Part shown: positions 38,819-48,335 of the stretch, in pieces
Numbering within the stretch: the stretch's first letter is position 1
Layout of the letters: the number at the start of each line of letters is the position of its first letter
Source: Alkalispirillum mobile
GTDB taxonomy: Bacteria > Pseudomonadota > Gammaproteobacteria > Nitrococcales > Halorhodospiraceae
DNA length: 64,000 bases
Assembly (NCBI RefSeq): GCF_003664325.1
Contig: NZ_RCDA01000001.1
Coordinates: 310,001-374,000 of the forward strand
Direction: 5' to 3'
Notes under the pieces: generated by a model
The model's input: the letters and a program-made list of their open reading frames with translations, nothing else
What the model was told of the DNA's origin: nothing
The model's database searches: none
Made by a program: the position numbers and the translations under genes

Positions 38819-40189
38819 ATGAGCCACCGTAATATCAAAACGGACCGTGCCATCCGTAAAGCGCTGGACGAAGCCGGCATGAGCCGCCGCGATTTCCTGC
38901 GCTACTCCGGTGTGGGCGCCATTGGCGCCAGCGCCGTGATGGGCACCGGCGCCATGCTGCACACCGGCGAGGTGCAGGCCGTCGACACCAGCGCCCGCAT
39001 CGTTATCGTCGGTTCCGGTGCCGCTGGTATTTCCTGTGCCAACCGCCTCAGCCGTCAGCTGCGCGGGGCCGATATCACTGTTATCGACCGTCGGGAGGAG
39101 CACTATTATCAGCCTGGCCTGACGCTGGTCGCCACCGGGGTCTGGGAGCGGGACAGAGTCGTCGACCGAAACGCCAACTTCCTCCCCTCGGGGGTGAACT
39201 GGATCCAGGCGATGGTCGAGGACTACGACCCGGACAACAACCGGGTGATCACCGACGAGGGCGAGTCCGTTGAGTACGACTACCTGCTGGTGACCACCGG
39301 TCTTCAGGTCAACTACGACGCCTACGAGGGGTACTCCCCCGACATGATCGGCAGCAACGGTATTGGCTGCGTGTATGACAACGCGGACCATGCGGCGCGC
39401 ACCTGGGGGATGATCGACGAGTTTACCCGCACGGGCGGCAAGGGCCTGTTCATTCGCCCGCCCGGGGCAATCAAGTGCGCCGGTGCCCCGCTGAAGGTCA
39501 CCATGCTCACCGAAGACCGTCTGAGCCGGCGCGGGACCCGCGACGACGCCCAATTGGAGTATTACGCACCCGGGCGCGGCCTCTTCTCTCAGCCGGACAT
39601 CGACGAGTTCCTGAAGGACCACTTCCCGGAGCGGGGCATTAACCTCAACTGGGATACCACGGTCAAGGGCGTGGACGCCTCCGCCAAGCAGGTGGTCTTC
39701 GACACCCCGGACGGAGAGCACACCGAGGACTATGACTTCCTCCACCTGGTGCCCCCGATGAGCGCGCCTGATTCCCTGCGCCAGAGCCCGCTGGCCGCCG
39801 ACGAGGACAGCGACTTTGCCGGCTGGCTGGAGGTAGATCGTCACACCATGCAGCATCAGCGCTACGAGAATGTGTTCGGTGCCGGTGACTGCGTGGGCAC
39901 CCCGATCGCCAAGACGGCGGCCAGCGTGAAGGCCCAGGTGCCAGTGGCGGTCAACAATCTGCTGTCCCACATTCAGGGTCAGGAGATGACCGAGTCCTAC
40001 GACGGGTACACCTCCTGCCCGCTGATCACGGGTATCGGCAAGGCGATCCTGGTGGAGTTCGACTACGACCTCGACATGGTGCCGTCCTTCCCCTTCATCA
40101 GCCCCTACGACGAGCACTGGGTGCCGTGGGTGATGAAGGACCGCCTGCTCCATGGCGCTTACAACGCGATGATGCGTGGGCGCGTCTAA
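38819..40189 (+). CDS. sqr: Tat-exported sulfide:quinone oxidoreductase family flavoprotein
   Basis: A 456-residue FAD enzyme of the SQR/FCSD family, expected to oxidise sulfide to sulfur or polysulfide and reduce membrane quinone. A twin-arginine signal (SRRDFLRYSG, Arg23-Arg24) is followed by the dinucleotide-binding VIVGSGAAGIS near 63-72. Cysteines lie at 73, 184 (GIGCVYDN), 220 (PPGAIKCAGAPLK), 358 (GAGDCVG) and 400. The KCAGAP motif and absence of the FCSD heme-subunit gene favour SQR over flavocytochrome c. ATG 38819 follows GGAGGAG; the GTG at 38807 is an upstream in-frame codon. The next gene encodes a small membrane protein. Confidence 0.9.
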   Translation: MSHRNIKTDRAIRKALDEAGMSRRDFLRYSGVGAIGASAVMGTGAMLHTGEVQAVDTSARIVIVGSGAAGISCANRLSRQLRGADITVIDRREEHYYQPGLTLVATGVWERDRVVDRNANFLPSGVNWIQAMVEDYDPDNNRVITDEGESVEYDYLLVTTGLQVNYDAYEGYSPDMIGSNGIGCVYDNADHAARTWGMIDEFTRTGGKGLFIRPPGAIKCAGAPLKVTMLTEDRLSRRGTRDDAQLEYYAPGRGLFSQPDIDEFLKDHFPERGINLNWDTTVKGVDASAKQVVFDTPDGEHTEDYDFLHLVPPMSAPDSLRQSPLAADEDSDFAGWLEVDRHTMQHQRYENVFGAGDCVGTPIAKTAASVKAQVPVAVNNLLSHIQGQEMTESYDGYTSCPLITGIGKAILVEFDYDLDMVPSFPFISPYDEHWVPWVMKDRLLHGAYNAMMRGRV

Positions 40190-40231
40190 CAGCGGTCGGA
40201 TAACGGACAAATCATTAGGAGGAATTGACTC

Positions 40232-40630
40232 ATGGCATTCTCATTGATGGGCATCATCTCGGTCGTTCTGGAGGTATTCCGGGGCGCCATCCCTCTGCTG
40301 CTGGTCATCGCGGCGATTGATCTGGTCCTTTTGGGCCTGTTCTTTGCTAAAAAGGGCGGCCGTACGGTCCGCCTTGGCCTGCCGGTCAAGGCATCGATCG
40401 GTGTGGGCGTGGTCGTGGCGGTCCTCGCCTTCATCAGCCTGCCGTCGCTCACAAACTCCAGCTTCGCCATGCTGAGTGGCGCACTGGACTACCTGTCGCT
40501 GATTGGGTCCAGCATCGGTTTCGGTGTGCTGTTCGGGCTGCTGGTCCTGCCGCCGCTGCTGTTGTTCCTGGGGCTGAAGGAAGCAAACGCCAGCACCGCG
40601 GGCGCTGCCGCTGCCGTCGGCCAGACCTGA
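40232..40630 (+). CDS. Small membrane protein encoded with SQR
   Basis: A 132-residue integral membrane protein with three hydrophobic helices (~8-40, ~55-72, ~88-113), loops containing KKGGRTVRLGLPVKAS, and an Ala-rich tail. An AGGAGG ribosome-binding site precedes ATG 40232, and it follows sqr by 42 bp with a terminator after it, so the two form an operon. A membrane anchor or quinone-docking partner for the Tat-exported SQR is a reasonable inference. I do not recognise a named family with confidence. Confidence 0.82.
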   Translation: MAFSLMGIISVVLEVFRGAIPLLLVIAAIDLVLLGLFFAKKGGRTVRLGLPVKASIGVGVVVAVLAFISLPSLTNSSFAMLSGALDYLSLIGSSIGFGVLFGLLVLPPLLLFLGLKEANASTAGAAAAVGQT

Positions 40631-40660
40631 GCGCGCACCGGCAACGTGCAGCAATCTTCT

Positions 40661-40698
40661 GCCCCGGGGTGCTCACGCATCCCGGGGCGTTCTTCTGC
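40661..40698 (+). terminator. Terminator of the sqr operon
   Basis: gccccggggtgc (40661-40672) pairs with gcatcccggggc (40677-40688), one G-T wobble, with a 4-nt loop, followed by the pyrimidine run gttcttctgctccctt. It is a strong stem with an interrupted T-tract. Confidence 0.7.
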
Positions 40699-40778
40699 TC
40701 CCTTCCCCGTTTTCTCTTGTACTTGGCCCTCCGACAGGCGATCATCGCCCCCACTGTCGTTTCCTGCCCGGACACCCG

Positions 40779-41723
40779 ATGCTGTTTGATACTGCACCCG
40801 CCAACCAGGGCGAACACCGCTGTACGCTTGTAGCGAGTGACGGTACCCGCCTTGCTTACCAGATTCGGCCGACGAGCGGGCGCAGGTATGGTGTGCTGGT
40901 GGCGCTTCACGGGCTCGCCAGCAACATGAGTCGCTGGGCGGAGTTCACCAGCCAGACCCGACTCAGCCGGCATTGGGAGATTATCCGCCCCGATCTCCGG
41001 GGTCACGGGCACTCCATGGACTGGCGCCCGGCCAGCCTCGGGCGCTGGGCGGACGATCTGCTCGCACTCCTGGATACGGAAGGCCATCAGCGGGCCGTAC
41101 TGGTGGGGCACTGCCTGGGGGCGGCGGTAGCCGCGGAATTCGCCCGCCGATACCCGGACCGTGTGGAAGCGCTGATCCTGGTGGAGCCGCTGCTCCCCGA
41201 GGCCCTCCCTGCCCGTTTGCAACGCTATTACCGGTGGAGCCACCTGCTCCGGCCGTTGCTGGCAGCGACCCATGCAGCCTACGCCATGGGCCTGCACCGC
41301 CGGACGTACGCCACCGTTGACCTGCAGGAGTTGGACCGGGCGGCCCGTGAGCAAATGGCGCAGGACGGCGCTGAAATCATCCAGAAGACGCACGGCAAAC
41401 CCACCAACGACCTGCGACGCATGCCGTGGGCGGTTTACGTGGAGTCGTTACTGGCGACGGTGGCCCTATCCGGCGCGGCGCTGCGGGACATCCAGGCGCC
41501 CACCCTGGCCCTGCTCTCCAGTGGCTCGGAACTGGCAGACTGGACGGTTACCCGTCGTTACCTGCAGGCGATGCCCGATTGCGAGGTGCGGGTGCTGGAT
41601 GCCCACCACTGGCTCCCCACGGAGCGCCCGGACGACCTGCGCATCCAGATCGAGGCCTTCTGCCACCAACTGGAGCGTTCGGCGGGTCGTGACGAGTCCG
41701 AAGGGCCCGCCCAACACGCTTAA
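40779..41723 (+). CDS. Alpha/beta hydrolase with a cysteine nucleophile elbow
   Basis: A 314-residue alpha/beta hydrolase. HGLASNMSRW near residue 44 supplies the oxyanion hole and PDLRGHGHS near 71-79 is typical, but the elbow reads G-H-C112-L-G-A where most relatives have Ser. Cys nucleophiles occur in dienelactone hydrolases and PHA synthases. The catalytic His is likely in AHHWLPTE near 275. No signal peptide is seen. It has its own transcription unit after the sqr terminator. Substrate unknown; the Cys may be catalytic or mark a different chemistry. Confidence 0.85.
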   Translation: MLFDTAPANQGEHRCTLVASDGTRLAYQIRPTSGRRYGVLVALHGLASNMSRWAEFTSQTRLSRHWEIIRPDLRGHGHSMDWRPASLGRWADDLLALLDTEGHQRAVLVGHCLGAAVAAEFARRYPDRVEALILVEPLLPEALPARLQRYYRWSHLLRPLLAATHAAYAMGLHRRTYATVDLQELDRAAREQMAQDGAEIIQKTHGKPTNDLRRMPWAVYVESLLATVALSGAALRDIQAPTLALLSSGSELADWTVTRRYLQAMPDCEVRVLDAHHWLPTERPDDLRIQIEAFCHQLERSAGRDESEGPAQHA

Positions 41724-41730
41724 GCACGCA

Positions 41731-43071
41731 TCAACAGCCAGCTTCCACACTCCCGTAAAGGTCGTGCTCATCGGCCTCCTCGATCTGCACGGTGACGAGC
41801 TCGCCCGGCTTTCGGCCTGCAGCACCACGGAGTTGAATGACGCCGTCCACCTCCGGCGCCTCGAGGGCAGACCGGCCCACGGCGGCATCCCCCTCCACCG
41901 CGTCCAGAAGCACCGTGCAGGTCGTGCCGACGCGGCGCGCCAAGCGGCGGGCGCTGATTTCTGACTGCAATGCCATCAGGCGCGCCTGCCGCTCTTCGGC
42001 GATGCTCACCGGCACCGGGTCACCCAGCGAATTGGCGGGAGCGCCCTCCACCGGTGAGTAGGTGAAGCAGCCCACCCGGTCCAGCTCCGCTGCCTCCAGG
42101 AAGTCGAGCAACTGCTGAAAGTCGTCCTCAGTCTCGCCGGGAAACCCGACGATGAAGGTGGAGCGCAGCGTCAAATCCGGGCACGCCGCCCGCCACCGCT
42201 GGATACGCCCGAGCACTGCCTCACCCCCGGCCGGGCGTTTCATCGCCTTCAGGATCCGGGGGCTGGCGTGCTGCAGTGGCATGTCCAGGTAAGGCGTAAT
42301 CTTCCCATCCGCCATGAGCGGGATGAGTTCATCCACGTGCGGGTAGGGGTAGACGTAGTGCAGGCGCACCCAGGCACCCAGCTCGGACAGGGCCTCAGCC
42401 AGTTCGGTCATGCGGGTGCGGCGGGTCTGTCCGCGCCACGTTGCCTCCGCGTAGCGGGTGTCCACGCCGTAAGCGGAGGTGTCCTGGGAGATCACCAACA
42501 GCTCCCGCACCCCGTCGTTAACCAGCCGCTCGGCTTCGGCCAGCACCTGGTCCACCGGCCGGCTGGCCAGCTTGCCCCGGAGCTGCGGGATGATGCAGAA
42601 GGTACAGCTGTGGTTGCACCCCTCGGAGATTTTCAAATAGGCGTAGTGCCGGGGCGTGAGCTTGATCCCGCTGGCGGGCAGCAAACCGGTGAAGGCATCC
42701 CGGGCCGGTGGCGGACACTGGGCGTGGACCGCCGACATCACCGCCTCGTAGTCCTGCGGGCCGGTAATGGCCAGCACGTCCGGATGCGCCTCGCGGATCA
42801 GGTCACCCTTCCGGCCCAGGCAACCGGTGACCACCACCTTGCCATTCTCATCCAGTGCCTCACCGATGGCCTCAAGGGATTCCTCCTGCGCCGCTTCGAT
42901 AAAGGCACAGGTGTTGACCACCACCACGTCGGCCTCTTGATAACCGCCGACGATCTCATACCCCTCCACCCGGAGCTGGGTAAGGATACGCTCGGAGTCG
43001 ACCAGCGCCTTGGGGCAGCCCAGGCTGACAAAGCCGACGCGGGGGGCAACGTTGGAAACAACTGCGGACAT
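41731..43071 (-). CDS. rimO: Ribosomal protein S12 methylthiotransferase RimO
   Basis: A 446-residue radical-SAM enzyme that methylthiolates Asp89 of ribosomal protein S12. The N-terminal UPF0004 domain has the second-cluster cysteines C19, C55 and C84; the radical SAM motif is C152-xxx-C156-xx-C159 (GCNHSCTFC); the C-terminal TRAM domain (~375-440) ends [22 protein letters not shown] at the start distinguishes RimO from MiaB (which has the CQMN type). It is convergent with the upstream hydrolase, 7 bp apart. Confidence 0.97.
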   Translation of the reverse strand: MSAVVSNVAPRVGFVSLGCPKALVDSERILTQLRVEGYEIVGGYQEADVVVVNTCAFIEAAQEESLEAIGEALDENGKVVVTGCLGRKGDLIREAHPDVLAITGPQDYEAVMSAVHAQCPPPARDAFTGLLPASGIKLTPRHYAYLKISEGCNHSCTFCIIPQLRGKLASRPVDQVLAEAERLVNDGVRELLVISQDTSAYGVDTRYAEATWRGQTRRTRMTELAEALSELGAWVRLHYVYPYPHVDELIPLMADGKITPYLDMPLQHASPRILKAMKRPAGGEAVLGRIQRWRAACPDLTLRSTFIVGFPGETEDDFQQLLDFLEAAELDRVGCFTYSPVEGAPANSLGDPVPVSIAEERQARLMALQSEISARRLARRVGTTCTVLLDAVEGDAAVGRSALEAPEVDGVIQLRGAAGRKPGELVTVQIEEADEHDLYGSVEAGC

Positions 43072-43213
43072 GGTGGTGTGACCTGAATGGGGATTGACGG
43101 GCGGGCGCCCAGAACGGTGTTACCGGGAAGGAGATGGTAATCGGTCCGTGGGGAAGCCGCAAACCGGAATATAGGGCTGCCCGCCAGGCGTGGGCGGGCA
43201 GCACGCGCGAGGA

Positions 43214-43837
43214 TCAGAAGCGGTAGCCGATGCCCAGGTGGAAGGCCTGCGCCTGCGGATCAACCTCGATATCTTCTTGATTCGTGTAGCTCAGGTCCTC
43301 GGAGCTGTAGATGGTCTGGGTGTACTCCAGCCGGAAAAAGACGTTGTCCTCGGTGGCAAACTCCACCCCCGCACCGAAACGGAAACCATCAAGGTCCTCG
43401 TCATCGGTGGATCCGGCAAAGTCCACTTCAATATTCGTGCGCTGCCAGCCCGCCAGCCCGTAGAGCAGCACGTTCTCGCTCACCACGCGCCCCAGCCGCG
43501 CATCGATGCCGTAGCTCTCATCGACGTCCAGGTCGTCGTCGTCGAAGCTGCCATCTGCATTATTGACCATGTAGTTGGCCTGAAAACCGAAGTACCAGCC
43601 GTCGTTGACGGTCCCGGTGCCCAGGATCAGGCCGCTGCTGACGCCGCTGGCGGACAGACCATCGAGATCGACGCCGCCGTCCTGCTCCAGCTGGTTGTCA
43701 TAACTGGCCCAGCCAATCTGGCCCCCCAGGTAGACGCCATGGAACGTGTTGTTCGCCATTGCCACGGACGGGCCGGCCAGCAGGGCGGCAGCTGCGGTGG
43801 CAGCGCACAGTCCATTCCTCAGATTCACTTGCTTCAT
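43214..43837 (-). CDS. Small outer-membrane beta-barrel protein
   Basis: A 207-residue protein with signal peptide (cleavage near AVAMA, residue 28) and an eight-strand barrel pattern: alternating aromatic/polar strands such as GVYLGGQIGWASYD, GWYFGFQANYMVNN, LLYGLAGWQRTNIEVDF and VFFRLEYTQTIYSS, ending LGIGYRF with the terminal Phe used for BAM insertion. Loops are strongly acidic (DGSFDDDDLDVDES), consistent with a salt-adapted organism. It is of the OmpX/OmpW/Ail-like OMP_b-brl class; function unassigned. Confidence 0.85.
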   Translation of the reverse strand: MKQVNLRNGLCAATAAAALLAGPSVAMANNTFHGVYLGGQIGWASYDNQLEQDGGVDLDGLSASGVSSGLILGTGTVNDGWYFGFQANYMVNNADGSFDDDDLDVDESYGIDARLGRVVSENVLLYGLAGWQRTNIEVDFAGSTDDEDLDGFRFGAGVEFATEDNVFFRLEYTQTIYSSEDLSYTNQEDIEVDPQAQAFHLGIGYRF

Positions 43838-44001
43838 CAGTCACTCCTTGTCAGCTATCGTCTGGCACACTGTCCGGGGCCGGCGGCGCCTGGCCCTGGC
43901 GGCGCATAGCAGTGTCGCACGTAAACCACGCGCCTGAAACGCTTGGGCCGTGGACAATACTATAGCCCCGGATAATACAGCCGTTCCCTCTGGTTGCCCA
44001 T

Positions 44002-45111
44002 ATGTCGCAAAGAAACCACAAACGGGTACTCATCGTCGGCCAGGGCCTTGCCGGCAGCCTGCTTGCCCTCCGGCTGCTGGCCCTGGGCCTCCGACCGGTC
44101 GTGGTTGAGGATGACCGCGCGGGGGCGGCCAGCCGTACCGCTGCCGGTATCACCAGCCCGGTCACCGGGCCGCGCCTGGCCCGTATCCCCCTGGCGGACC
44201 GAATCCTGCCGGAAAACGCCCGTCTGATCCGCGAGCTGGAGGCGCAACTGGCACGGCGGATCTTTCACCCCCTGCCCATCGCCCGGCTCTTCAATAGCGC
44301 GAAAGAGCGGGCGCGCTGGGCGGAGCGTCGCGAGCGGCCGGGGTTCAGCGCCCTGCTCGGCCCTGCCTTCAATGCCGGCGAGGTGCCTGGCGTGTACGGC
44401 GACCCGCTCGGTGGGTTTCAACTGCAGCAGGGGGGCTGGTGGGACCTGCCGGGGTTGCTGGACGCAACCCGCGACCGGCTTGAGGCCGAGGGGCTGCTGC
44501 ACCGGACCACCGTGGCTCACGCGGACTTTCAGCCCCGCGGCAACAGGGCCCGGTGGTCGGGGGCTGACTGGGATGCCGTGGTGTTCTGCGAGGGGCACCG
44601 GGCGCTCGAGAACCGCTGGTTTGCCGACCTGCCCTTCCGCTACGCCCGTGGCGAGGTGCTCACCCTGCGCTCGGCCCGCCCCCTGCCGCAGACGATCATT
44701 GCCGGTGGCAAGGGCGTGCTGCCCCTGGACAGTCATACGCTCCGGGTGGGCGCCACCTTCCACCGCGCCGACCGCGACACGGCCCTTCGGGCCGGTGACG
44801 ACGGCACATTGCTGGCGGCGGCCGCAGAGCATCTGGGCCATGACGAATTCGAGGTGTTGGACCGCCGTGTGGGCGTGCGTTGCGGCTCCCGGCACAATGT
44901 CCCGTTCTTGGGTTGCCACCCCCGGGAAACCGCGCTTTATATCTTCAATGGCCTGGGCTCCAAGGGCACACTGCAAGCGCCCTGGTACGCCGACCAGCTT
45001 GCCCGCCACCTGGCGGCGGACACACCCCTGCCGCCAGAGGCGGCCCCGCCGTTAGCGGAGCGCCGGCCAACGCCGATTACCAGGGCACATCCCGACCATC
45101 CCAGGCGATGA
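44002..45111 (+). CDS. FAD-dependent oxidoreductase (DAO family)
   Basis: A 369-residue flavoprotein. The N-terminal VLIVGQGLAGSLLALRLL (residues 9-26) is the FAD-binding Rossmann motif; SRTAAGITSPVTGPRL and HTLRVGATF, then GCHPRETALYIFNGLGSKG near 305 are typical of DAO oxidases related to the oxidase half of MnmC and to glycine/amino-acid oxidases. There is no methyltransferase half. Substrate is unknown. Its 3' end overlaps the convergent SDR gene by 35 bp. Confidence 0.85.
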   Translation: MSQRNHKRVLIVGQGLAGSLLALRLLALGLRPVVVEDDRAGAASRTAAGITSPVTGPRLARIPLADRILPENARLIRELEAQLARRIFHPLPIARLFNSAKERARWAERRERPGFSALLGPAFNAGEVPGVYGDPLGGFQLQQGGWWDLPGLLDATRDRLEAEGLLHRTTVAHADFQPRGNRARWSGADWDAVVFCEGHRALENRWFADLPFRYARGEVLTLRSARPLPQTIIAGGKGVLPLDSHTLRVGATFHRADRDTALRAGDDGTLLAAAAEHLGHDEFEVLDRRVGVRCGSRHNVPFLGCHPRETALYIFNGLGSKGTLQAPWYADQLARHLAADTPLPPEAAPPLAERRPTPITRAHPDHPRR

Positions 45112-45847
45112 ACCGACCGGAGTCCTCCGGCGCCAGGTCATCGATGATCGCCAATAGCTGCCGAACGGTCCGCTCCACCGGGAACAGTTTGTCCTCTGGC
45201 ACCCGCGCCTGGAACGGCTCCGACAGGCCGGTGTCGGTGGTGCCGGGGTGCAACGCCACGGCGGTCACCCGGGGCGCACGCCGGCGCCACTCGATGGCGA
45301 GCGTGCGCAGGTACTGGTTCAAGGCCGCCTTGCTGGCCCGGTAGGCGTACCAGCCGCCCAGCCGGTTATCACCGATGCTGCCCACGCGGGCGGAGACGCA
45401 GGCGAATACCGCCGGCTCGTCATGGCAGAGCAACCGATCGAAAGCGCGGGCTACCAGGAGCGGCCCATGGGCGTTGACCGCGAACACCGCTTGCAGGGCC
45501 TCCAGGCTCACGTCTTTAAGGTGCTTTTCAGGCCAGACCCCCGCCTCGCGCTGATGGAGCATGCCACTGGCGTTCACCACCCGGTGCAACCGGTCCGTCT
45601 GCTCCGCCACCGCACCAGCCGCCTGCTCAATAGTTGCAGGCTCGGTGACATCCAGGCGGTGGAGGAACAGGCGGCCCGGGTGCGCCTGCTGGAGTGCCTG
45701 CAGGGCCTCCGCGGCCTGCGGCGCCCGGCAGGTTGCATGCAGTTGCGCCACCTCGGCCCGCTCCAGCAGCGCCCGGACAAAACCCAGCCCGATCCCGCGA
45801 CTGGCGCCCTGGACCAGGACCCGCTGCCCATTCGTCCGCGTGTTCAC
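45077..45847 (-). CDS. Short-chain dehydrogenase/reductase
   Basis: A 256-residue SDR. The nucleotide-binding GASRGIG near residues 15-21, NASG near 90 and the catalytic Tyr/Lys in [13 protein letters not shown] near 170 are present; the preceding Ser is in VSARVGS. It resembles the CsgA-like cytosolic SDR group. Substrate unknown. The gene starts with GTG overlapping the orn stop (GTGA), so orn and this SDR are translationally coupled; it ends convergently inside the FAD oxidoreductase gene (35-bp overlap). Confidence 0.88.
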   Translation of the reverse strand: MNTRTNGQRVLVQGASRGIGLGFVRALLERAEVAQLHATCRAPQAAEALQALQQAHPGRLFLHRLDVTEPATIEQAAGAVAEQTDRLHRVVNASGMLHQREAGVWPEKHLKDVSLEALQAVFAVNAHGPLLVARAFDRLLCHDEPAVFACVSARVGSIGDNRLGGWYAYRASKAALNQYLRTLAIEWRRRAPRVTAVALHPGTTDTGLSEPFQARVPEDKLFPVERTVRQLLAIIDDLAPEDSGRFIAWDGRDVPW

Positions 45848-46422
45848 GATTGTCCCGCACCCTCAGACGCCGGATCGGGCAGGTAAAGAAATTGCGCCCG
45901 GTAATGGCGCAACTCGGCCACGGACTCCCGGATATCGTCCATCGCCTGGTGGGTGGCCTGCTTGCTGAACCCGTGCAGCACCTCCGGGTGCCAGCGATTC
46001 GCCAGCAGCTTCAGGGTGCTGACGTCCAGGTTCCGGTAGTGGAAAAACGCCTCCAGGCGGGGCATGTAGCGGTAGAGAAACCGACGGTCTTGGCAGATGC
46101 TGTTACCGCACATCGGCGACGCCCGGTCCGGGACCCACTGGCGCAGAAAGGCGAGGGTCTCCTCCTCCGCGTCGGCCTCCGCCAGGCCGCTGTTTCGGAC
46201 GCGCTCGATAAGGCCCGACTCGCCGTGGGTCCGGGTGTTCCACTCATCCATCCCGGCCAATGTCTCTTCGGATTGGTGAATGGCCAGCACCGGCCCTTCC
46301 GCTAATGTATTCAGTTCGTTATCCGTCACCAGCGTGGCGATCTCGATGATCCGGTCCCCGTCGGGGTCCAGTCCGGTCATCTCCAGGTCCAGCCAGATGA
46401 GGTTCTGCTCAGAAAAACCCAT
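45844..46422 (-). CDS. orn: Oligoribonuclease
   Basis: A 192-residue DEDDh 3'-5' exoribonuclease that degrades 2-5 nt RNA, including pGpG. The first Asp/Glu pair is D12/E14 in [29 protein letters not shown] near 105-120 holds the next Asp; [11 protein letters not shown] near 165 holds the His and final Asp. ATG 46422 is the conserved start ([17 protein letters not shown]); the frame is open upstream without similarity. rsgA is divergent, a well-known orn/rsgA arrangement. Confidence 0.97.
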   Translation of the reverse strand: MGFSEQNLIWLDLEMTGLDPDGDRIIEIATLVTDNELNTLAEGPVLAIHQSEETLAGMDEWNTRTHGESGLIERVRNSGLAEADAEEETLAFLRQWVPDRASPMCGNSICQDRRFLYRYMPRLEAFFHYRNLDVSTLKLLANRWHPEVLHGFSKQATHQAMDDIRESVAELRHYRAQFLYLPDPASEGAGQS

Positions 46423-46567
46423 GTTTACTCCCCTGCTTGTTCCGGCTGCCAGTGTAACGAATCCAGGGCCATGCGCGCGCCTGCAGCGCGCCCGGCACCG
46501 TGGCACAATCCGACAACACCGGAGAGCAGCCTAAGCGGAATCACACCATGACGGAGGCGAGACAGCA

Positions 46568-47464
46568 GTGAGCGAGGGGGCACCGAGGACGGGCCGGGTG
46601 GTCAGCCACCACGGCAGAGAAAGCCTGGTCGAGGACGGCGGCGGGCGGCTCTACCGCTGCCTGTGCCTGCGGCGCGTGGGCCGCCCGCTCTGCGGGGACC
46701 GGGTGGACTGGCACCCGGAGTCGGACGAGACCGGCGTCATCGATCGCATTCACCCCCGGCACGGCGTGATCGCGCGAACGGCCTATAACGGCCGGGTGCA
46801 GGCTATCGCCGCTAACGTGGACCGCATGGTGGTGGTCTCGGCCCTGGAGCCCGCACCGGACCCGGACCTGATCAATCGCTACCTGGTGCTCGCGCATTAC
46901 CTGGGCATCGAACCCCTACTCTGGCTGAACAAGACGGACCTGGCACCGGCGCGCGCCGAGGAATGGCTCAGCACCCTGTTCGACGGGCATCGACGGCGTG
47001 GGGTCACCGTGCTGGCCGGCAGTCCGTACCAGGGCGACGGCATGCCCGCGCTCCGGGCGCGGCTGCAGTCCGGTACCAGCGTGCTGGTGGGGCTGTCCGG
47101 GGTGGGCAAATCGTCACTGATCAAGGCCCTGCTCCCCGATCGCGAACTGCGCATCGGTGAGCTTTCCGCCCATAGCGGCCTGGGGCGCCACACCACCACC
47201 GAGACCACCCTGTATCACCTGCCGGAGGGGGGCGATCTGATCGACTCGCCCGGCATACGGGCGCTGCGCCTGGGCAACATCCCGCGCGCTGCGCTGCAAC
47301 CTGCCTTCCCGGAGATCGACGAAGCGGCCGACAGCTGTCGCTTCCACAACTGCCAACACCGCAAGGAGCCCGGGTGTGCCGTGCGCGCGGCCGTTGAGGA
47401 GGGGGCGATCGCGCCCGACCGGCTGGCCACCCTGCACCAACTGCTGGCGGAATCCCCGGGTTGA
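46568..47464 (+). CDS. rsgA: Ribosome small-subunit GTPase RsgA
   Basis: A 298-residue circularly permuted GTPase that checks 30S subunit maturation. An N-terminal OB-fold (residues 1-70) is followed by G4 NKTDL near 118, G1 GLSGVGKSS near 178, G3 DSPGIR near 225, and the zinc-binding C-terminal C-x(5)-H-x-C region (CRFHNCQHRKEPGC). The start is GTG 46568, with GGAGG upstream at slightly long spacing. Confidence 0.97.
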   Translation: MSEGAPRTGRVVSHHGRESLVEDGGGRLYRCLCLRRVGRPLCGDRVDWHPESDETGVIDRIHPRHGVIARTAYNGRVQAIAANVDRMVVVSALEPAPDPDLINRYLVLAHYLGIEPLLWLNKTDLAPARAEEWLSTLFDGHRRRGVTVLAGSPYQGDGMPALRARLQSGTSVLVGLSGVGKSSLIKALLPDRELRIGELSAHSGLGRHTTTETTLYHLPEGGDLIDSPGIRALRLGNIPRAALQPAFPEIDEAADSCRFHNCQHRKEPGCAVRAAVEEGAIAPDRLATLHQLLAESPG

Positions 47465-47473
47465 GGCCGGTGC

Positions 47474-48331
47474 TTACAGGTCTTCCGGCGCGACGGCCTC
47501 GGGCTGGCGCAAAGCCTGGTCGGCCTCCCGGGTGAGCAGGATGATGCTGATCCGGCGATTGATCGCGTCCAGTGGGTCATCCTCGTCGAACGGCTGCGTT
47601 TCCGCCAGCCCCACCACCTGGGACACGCGGTAGGGCTGGATTCCATCCGCGGTAAGCGCCCGGCGCGCCGCGTTGGCCCGGTCCGAGGAAAGCTCCCAGT
47701 TGCTGTAGTCGCGTCGCCCGATAAAGGGCCGGGCGTCGGTATGGCCGGAGATCCGCAACGCGTTTGGGACCTCTTCGAGCACCTCGGTGAGGCCGCTGAT
47801 GATCTCCCGCGCGTAACTGCGCAATTCGGCGCTGCCAAGGTCGAACATCGGCCGGTTTTCCGCATCCACCAGCTGGATCCGCAGGCCATCCGGGGTCATG
47901 TCCATGATGATCTGGTCCCGGTACTCGGCCAACGCCTCCTGCTCGGCCACCTTGTCCTCCAGTTGCTGGAGCAGGTCACGCATCTCCCCTTCGCTGATCC
48001 AGGCCCCGTCCTGCCGGGCCTGATCCATGGGGGTAGGGCTTTCCCCGAGGTCCAAAGGCGTGGGTGAGCCGCCCTCCAGGTCGATCATGGAGGGCGCCGA
48101 TTCCGCCCCCTCGTCGTCAACCAACGTGGGGTTGCGGAAGTAGTCCGCCACTGCAGCCCGCTGGGGGTCGTCCATAGCGGTAACGATCCACAACACCAGG
48201 AACATGGCAAACATCGCCGTCATGAAGTCGGCGAAGGCCACCTTCCACGAGCCCCCATGGTGGCCGCCGACCACCTTCTTGACCCGCTTGACGACGATCG
48301 GCCGGGTCCGGTTGTCCTCAAAGCCCGCCAT
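47474..48331 (-). CDS. motB: Flagellar motor stator protein MotB
   Basis: A 285-residue MotB. One transmembrane helix (~32-52) carries the proton-binding Asp35 in VAFADFMTAMFAMFLVLW. The C-terminal OmpA-like domain (~150-270) anchors to peptidoglycan (ISGHTDARPFIGRRDYSNWELSSDRANAARR). The central region includes Pro/Ser-rich and acidic segments. Together with MotA it forms the 5:2 stator. motA ends 4 bp before motB starts. The N-terminus WKVAFADF is the H+-type MotB pattern rather than PomB. Confidence 0.96.
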   Translation of the reverse strand: MAGFEDNRTRPIVVKRVKKVVGGHHGGSWKVAFADFMTAMFAMFLVLWIVTAMDDPQRAAVADYFRNPTLVDDEGAESAPSMIDLEGGSPTPLDLGESPTPMDQARQDGAWISEGEMRDLLQQLEDKVAEQEALAEYRDQIIMDMTPDGLRIQLVDAENRPMFDLGSAELRSYAREIISGLTEVLEEVPNALRISGHTDARPFIGRRDYSNWELSSDRANAARRALTADGIQPYRVSQVVGLAETQPFDEDDPLDAINRRISIILLTREADQALRQPEAVAPEDL

Positions 48332-48335
48332 CGGC

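Noticed and set aside
38564-40210. 548-codon open frame antisense to sqr
   Set aside because: The strand opposite sqr stays open because of GC-rich third positions; the encoded sequence is His/Val/Gly-rich with no family and no ribosome-binding site, while the + strand product is a clear flavoprotein.
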